Positions 55,588-60,000 of a stretch of 60,000 bases of DNA are shown here, piece after piece (positions within the stretch are counted from its first letter, which is position 1; every line of letters starts with the position of its first letter). The notes below the pieces were generated by a model. It was not told where the DNA came from. It saw only the letters and a list, made by a program, of their open reading frames with translations, and did no database searches. A program made the translations under genes and the position numbers. The stretch comes from Bolinopsis microptera (Eukaryota > Ctenophora > Tentaculata > Lobata > Bolinopsidae): assembly GCF_026151205.1 (NCBI RefSeq), contig NC_087072.1, positions 8,358,084 to 8,418,083 on the forward strand. Direction: 5' to 3'.

Positions 55588-55713
55588 GGTCATACATCCG
55601 GATCCCGACGGCACTGTCGCGGCACTCTCGTGGAACTGTCGTGGCACTCTCGTAGCACTCTCAGTCTCATGGCACTGTCGAGGCAGTGCCATCAGGTATA
55701 CGGATGTATGACC
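55588..55713. repeat. Short inverted-repeat element with internal CACTCTCGTGG repeats
   Basis: GGTCATACATCCG (55588-55600) and CGGATGTATGACC (55701-55713) are perfect inverted repeats. Between them, GGCACT(G/C)TCG(T/C)GG-like units recur about five times. The layout suggests a small MITE. It lies about 210 bp after the zinc-finger stop, perhaps in its 3' UTR. Confidence 0.6.
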
Positions 55714-55719
55714 CATGCT

Positions 55720-57010
55720 TTTTCTCATTTGGGCCGATTTTCAAGCTTAAGTGTACCTATCAGGCTAATAGCAACGAAAATTTACCTTATTGTTATTATT
55801 TTCAACTTCTCAGATAGGATAGTAGTGATAATATGATAATAGAGTCTAGTGATCCCAGTAAATATTTATTCGATTATCGTGTATTGTGTATGCTAGCTAG
55901 TTTTCTGTAGATTGGGGTTCCTGCTAGTTTTAATTCTTAATTGGTTTTTAAGCATAGCGAATTGAATTGTGTCTTTGATAGCTTTTTACAGTGATACTGG
56001 GCAATGTGCCAATTATGTAGTCCTTTTTTGGTCGAACCTGCTCTCTTTTTTGCGCTCATTGTCCATAGTCCGCTTAGCTAAATTTGTTGACGATTTTATT
56101 ACTTGTTAAGCAGTATTCTGTGAGGTTTGGTTGGTGAGGTGTGCAATAGCAAATAGATTTAAATCTTAACATCTGCTAAGATTTAATTTTGTTTACCTTT
56201 ACGAAGTTATTATATACTATATTGGATAATCCAGTGCGGTATTATTATAATTATTTAATGTTTAAATTGAAAAGCGTTATATTAACATGGATTAAAACGT
56301 TTATCACTAGCATTATTTAGCTGATATGGAAGGATCCTGTGAGGTAATTTTAATAATCTGTTTTGTTATTAGACTCTCAGACTTGTACGTTGTAGTACGC
56401 GTATTTAAAAAGTTGTACTTGTTTGCGTTGGAATTGGAATTAAAGTAAAATACGACACTAAAATTTCATGAATGTATCCATGGCATGATTAAAAATATCA
56501 AATCGATTGTCTGAGAAAGATCATTGTATTTACTTTGCAGGTGTCATGTGAAAAGGCATTGGCCATTCTGGGAGCTTGACTAAATACTCAATACTGCTGC
56601 GCTCGATGTAGCTTTGCCTATAGCCATCAACATTTTATCTGCAGTAGCTTTGCAATTGCATTTCTTTATATTTAATATTTCTTGCAAATTGGTTAACAAT
56701 AATTTTGATTTTGAAAATGTATGATTACTTTTCACCTAATACATAATATATAATAAAATAAAATAAAATTTTACATTTTCCTAATAAAGTAACCGCAAAG
56801 TTATTCCGCCATATCTTCAACAATATAGACATTAAAGTTAAACATTCGTGCATAATTGATTGCTTGACGATGCAATGTCAACCCATCGAGATCGTTCCTC
56901 TGCGAAGCAAAGCAGCAATTTCTGCGCGCTGCGATCGTTATTATTATCTAGTAAACCACGTGAAAACAAATTTTAGGAAAATTCTTGTGAAAAGGCCCTT
57001 TGGGCATGAA
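55720..57010. other. AT-rich intergenic sequence
   Basis: No gene and no strong repeat seen. ATAATAAAATAAAATAAAAT near 56750 is simple sequence. Confidence 0.5.
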
Positions 57011-57315
57011 AGTGATCCAAATCGGTGTATTTTTGGACGCTGATTCCGAATCACCCACCATGACGTAGGGTTAAAATGCTTCCCAGGAGAGTTATGGGCA
57101 AAAAAACCGTTTTGGTCACGTGACAGGCTAGTAAAATACGAATTCGATTGTTTAGGGCTCGGGTTAAGGTTAGGATTGTGGTAAGGGTTATGGTTAGCTT
57201 CGGGGTTATGGTTAGGGTTAGGGTTGGGATTAGGGTTTATGTAAAACCGTTTTGTACGGCTGCAAAACCATAAAAACCAAAGTCACGTAAAATTTTTGGG
57301 CGAGCGAATTAGTAA
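57011..57315 (+). repeat. E-box/TTAGGG-like dispersed repeat, fullest copy
   Basis: Order of blocks: GTGTATTTTTGGACGCTGAT, GACGTAGGGTTAAAATGCTT, GGTCACGTGACAGGCTAGT, a degenerate GGGTTA/GGTTAG tract at 57152-57240, then AAAACCGTTTTG, GGCTGCAAAACCATAAAAAC and CAAAGTCACG. Other copies: 285-520, 7380-7560 (both +) and 33458-34415 (-, split). The family has no ORF. Confidence 0.85.
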
Positions 57316-57469
57316 AAGCCAAATTATACTGTTATACCTGCAAGTTTATACTGGTATATAGGTACTCATTTTTTTGACATTCAACATTTGATCAAAGCTA
57401 AGTATAAACGCATGCTGCTAACTTCTCGAAAAATGAAGCTGAAGAAAATGCAATTAATTTCTGCAAAGT

Positions 57470-58270
57470 AGCGCGTGACGTGCCGGGTTTTTACCTAGCC
57501 ATGCACATGACACATATGACATGAGTCTACGCGTACTGCGTGACGCGCTTGTATCACAAGCAACAAGTAATATACCGCCTAATTCGGCGGTCGCACGCTA
57601 CTGCAAGCGATAGGGCTCTGGTTAGAGCAATGCCGGGTCAGTCCATGGTTTACCTAACCATGTACTGCTTTCGCGCTGCTGTTTCACAAAATTTACCGCC
57701 GCACGCCGGGAGGCGAGTAATTGCTCTAACCAAAGCCCTCTCGCTTGCAGTACACAGTAGCGCGCGTAAACACATGTATTATGTGAACGAAGTTTATCAT
57801 TTATACTACCAACTACAGTTGGTTTCAGTTTAATTTCTCGTTAGGATTGTAGGATTTCAGCTTAATTGACGATGTCAATTCACCGCAGCTCGGTGTGACA
57901 CAGTACACAGTAGCGCATTTTGCCGATCTAGATGTCGCTGTGAGAAGCCTCATAATTGAGTGCGCGGCGCGGCACAGTAACGCATCGCGCTACAAGATTT
58001 CAGCATATGCTTTTGTCAGGGACTAGGTTAGGGTTAGGAATAGAATTAGATTCGATGGTTAGGGTTTCGAATTGCTCTATCGTGAATCGCCAGAGCCCTT
58101 GCCCTTGCAGTGGCGCGCGCCCGCCCGCTTGCAAAGCAGAGCAACGATCGTCGATGCAAAGCATCGATGCGAAGCTTGACGGATGTTACTCGTCTAAATT
58201 TCTTCGAAGTAGCGCGCGCCGATTTTTTCTCTAAATGGCTCGATGGCACGAGCTACGAAGTAGCGCGCGC
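57470..58270. repeat. GC-island repeat cluster with AGTAGCGCGCG motif and an inverted pair
   Basis: The motif AGTAGCGCGCG, or a close variant, recurs near 57470, 57755, 57910, 58208 and 58258, and also at 34020. An inverted pair spans 57593-57770: CTACTGCAAGCGATAGGGCT with TCTGGTTAGAGCAAT on the left, and the complement of TACTGCAAGCGAGAGGGCTT with TGGTTAGAGCAAT on the right. A further inverted copy is at 58090-58118. Open frames at 57540-57833 and 57956-58249 come from these repeats. Confidence 0.7.
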
Positions 58271-58279
58271 CGGGCCAGA

Positions 58280-59080
58280 CCATTAACAATTTTTTTTATT
58301 TGCAAATTCAATTAATTATTATATATATATATAAATCAAGCGTTACATTTCAGCCATGCAAAATTACAATGACATATTTTGATAAACTAATTGATAAAAG
58401 GTACCTGGTACTGCAATATAAGTTGCTTAATGTTTGGCCGGATGACAACTAACTAAAAGAAAAAATAAACTTGATTACATTATAATTAATTCGGCTGAAC
58501 CAACACAATCGCAACACTGCAACAGCCACATTAACGTTGGGGCCGTGAAATGGTCAATGCGAAGCAAGAATGCTAGTTTGCGCGGCGCGTCGAAGCGGCG
58601 AAGTCCTCCAAGGTTTCGAAAAGTAATTTAGGGCCATGCGCTAGAGAACATGCTAAAAATTTCACGCGACAGTCAAATGTACAGTAATTAATCTTACCTG
58701 GGGACTCTAAGCTGTAATTTGTATCACGTCGTGACCCCCATTGTCGTTTCACCCCCTTTAGCGTTTTTACGATACAGGGTCATAAAAGGTATGACAAGCT
58801 GTAATGTTCATAAAAATTTGGCGGAATGACAGGCTGAGCGTCGCCGGCCAAGTAAGATTAATGATCATCCATGAAAAACGCTGTTAGCTGTATGGTGGTC
58901 GTGCGAGGGCTCTGGTTATATTAGGTTATATTAGGTTAAAACAACATCGTTTGCATTCATATATTGAGTAAGAGTAAAGATTTATAAGACTTACTTTTGC
59001 GCGACTAATCCGTAATTTTGGTTTTTGAGTGATATGTGCATGATAGTGTTCCATTAGCCTGGTTGACCTTCGACCAACTC
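58280..59080. other. Non-coding intergenic sequence
   Basis: AT-rich with a (TA)n run near 58320. No gene. ATTAGGTTATATTAGGTTA near 58917-58936 is a short direct repeat. Confidence 0.5.
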
Positions 59081-59120
59081 AGCCGAATGATCGGAAACGT
59101 GATTAAGTGTTAAATGTTGA

Positions 59121-59900
59121 GTAGAGGAGGGGGCTAGCCAAAAGATCAAAATCTTCTTTGGATACCCCCTAACCCCTTCAGTACAACTCGAAGCTCTTTC
59201 GGTTAAATTCATGTGCAAAGTACTCACACAAGGTGACAACCTCTCAGCTACACTCTACCAAGTTGACGAAAGCAGAATACCAAGCTTTCATGTCTTAACA
59301 ATGTCACTGAAAAAGTACTTCCTTTGGAAAGAAAATAAGTCACACGGAACCAGAATGATAGACCTAACGCAGCAACATTTCAAGGATCTGGCCTATTACA
59401 CTCAGGCAGACATAATGAGCTACAAAAATAAGATCTGGATTGACAGCATCGAAACAAATCTGCAATGCAGAACTGTCAGTAACAACAAGGAGACCAAGAT
59501 ACTTGGTGTGATCACAAAGATCAAAAACAGTGGGCTGCTCCTAGACAAAAACAACTTCTTATTCGGGCACAACACGAGTAAAAATCTGGACAGCCGAATA
59601 ATGGACTACATTCACGGCAGCTCACCACTCTTTGCGAATATCCAAAAGATCATGGGTGGTGACAGTGGTGAGGCCTGTCGTTTCTGCAACAGCTTCGATG
59701 ATTCTCCTGTACACCAGCTCCTATTGTGTCTGGAGGTGCAAGACACCAGTTACCTGCAGCTAAAAGAAGAGCTGGGTGGGGCTGACTCACATTCCTATCT
59801 AGATGAAGTGTTAACAAAAAGCAGCACACAAAAAGCATTCATTAGAAGAGTCGAATTTCTTTGGGGTCAAAATGATGCTCTCCAGGATTTATCCAACTAA
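59121..59900 (+). pseudogene. 3' fragment of a LINE (C-terminal RT region with CCHC motif)
   Basis: The frame is open from 59121 (after a TGA) to a TAA at 59898-59900, with the first Met at 59211. It lacks the RT catalytic blocks but carries the helical C-terminal region typical of LINE ORF2 (LEALSVKFMCKVLTQGDNLS.., FHVLTMSLKKYFLWK) and CRFCNSFDDSPVHQLLLC, a CxxC..H..C motif seen near the end of many LINE ORF2 proteins. It is therefore most likely a 5'-truncated insertion. It is unlike both other retrotransposons in the window. The 3' UTR seems to run on to the window's edge. Confidence 0.7.
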
Positions 59901-60000
59901 ACTAGAAAGATCATAAAATAAAGACTCTGCAAACATCTCAGAGAAATAACACCACCGTAAAGATTAAAGAGGGAGGATCCTGGACCCCGAAATCCACCAC

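Overview
The window is nuclear DNA from an animal, most likely an invertebrate: AT-rich, with short exons bounded by GT/AG introns, animal gene families and a dense mixture of retrotransposons, MITEs, SINE-like elements and satellites. I cannot name the species from the sequence. Six host genes or gene pieces are supported: the last exon of a probable rhodopsin-type GPCR (5925-6394, +), a TEX261/SVP26-type ER cargo adaptor (five exons, 9240-10275, -), an intronless sirtuin-like protein that has lost the catalytic histidine (10692-11810, -), a small uncharacterised acidic protein (12575-13045, -), a complete 14-exon FANK1 orthologue (37095-50597, +) and a seven-exon six-finger C2H2 zinc-finger gene (52462-55379, +).

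Layout. 1-2200 holds a GC-rich GGAGTCCGC repeat block, a tRNA-derived repeat and a copy of a dispersed E-box/TTAGGG-like repeat. 2223-5612 is one long open frame of a non-LTR retrotransposon with two PHD fingers, a reverse transcriptase and a C-terminal restriction-like endonuclease. 6400-9240 is mostly repeats, including a textbook hAT MITE with 8-bp target duplications. 9240-13050 carries three host genes, all on the minus strand. 13300-14100 is a long palindrome leading into 14.1-26.5 kb, a stretch of stretched homopolymers with no credible gene, which I read as uncorrected long-read sequence. 27980-33400 (-) is a two-ORF CR1-type LINE. Its ORF1 combines a PHD remnant, coiled coil, AlkB-like 2-oxoglutarate/Fe(II) dioxygenase and SGNH-esterase domain, and overlaps ORF2 (PHD, AP-endonuclease, RT) by ATGA. 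33.4-37.0 kb is nested repeats and a SINE. 37.1-50.6 kb is FANK1, whose introns carry three TIR elements and a 58-bp minisatellite with about 24 copies. 52.4-55.4 kb is the zinc-finger gene. 55.4-59.1 kb is repeats, and 59.1-59.9 kb is the 3' end of another LINE.

The strongest candidate for something little described is the CR1-type LINE whose ORF1 joins an AlkB-like dioxygenase, with all visible metal and co-substrate residues kept, to an SGNH esterase. Second are the PHD-PHD-RT-RLE retrotransposon with an unbroken frame and the sirtuin with His replaced by Tyr. The host genes are unrelated in function and do not form a pathway.
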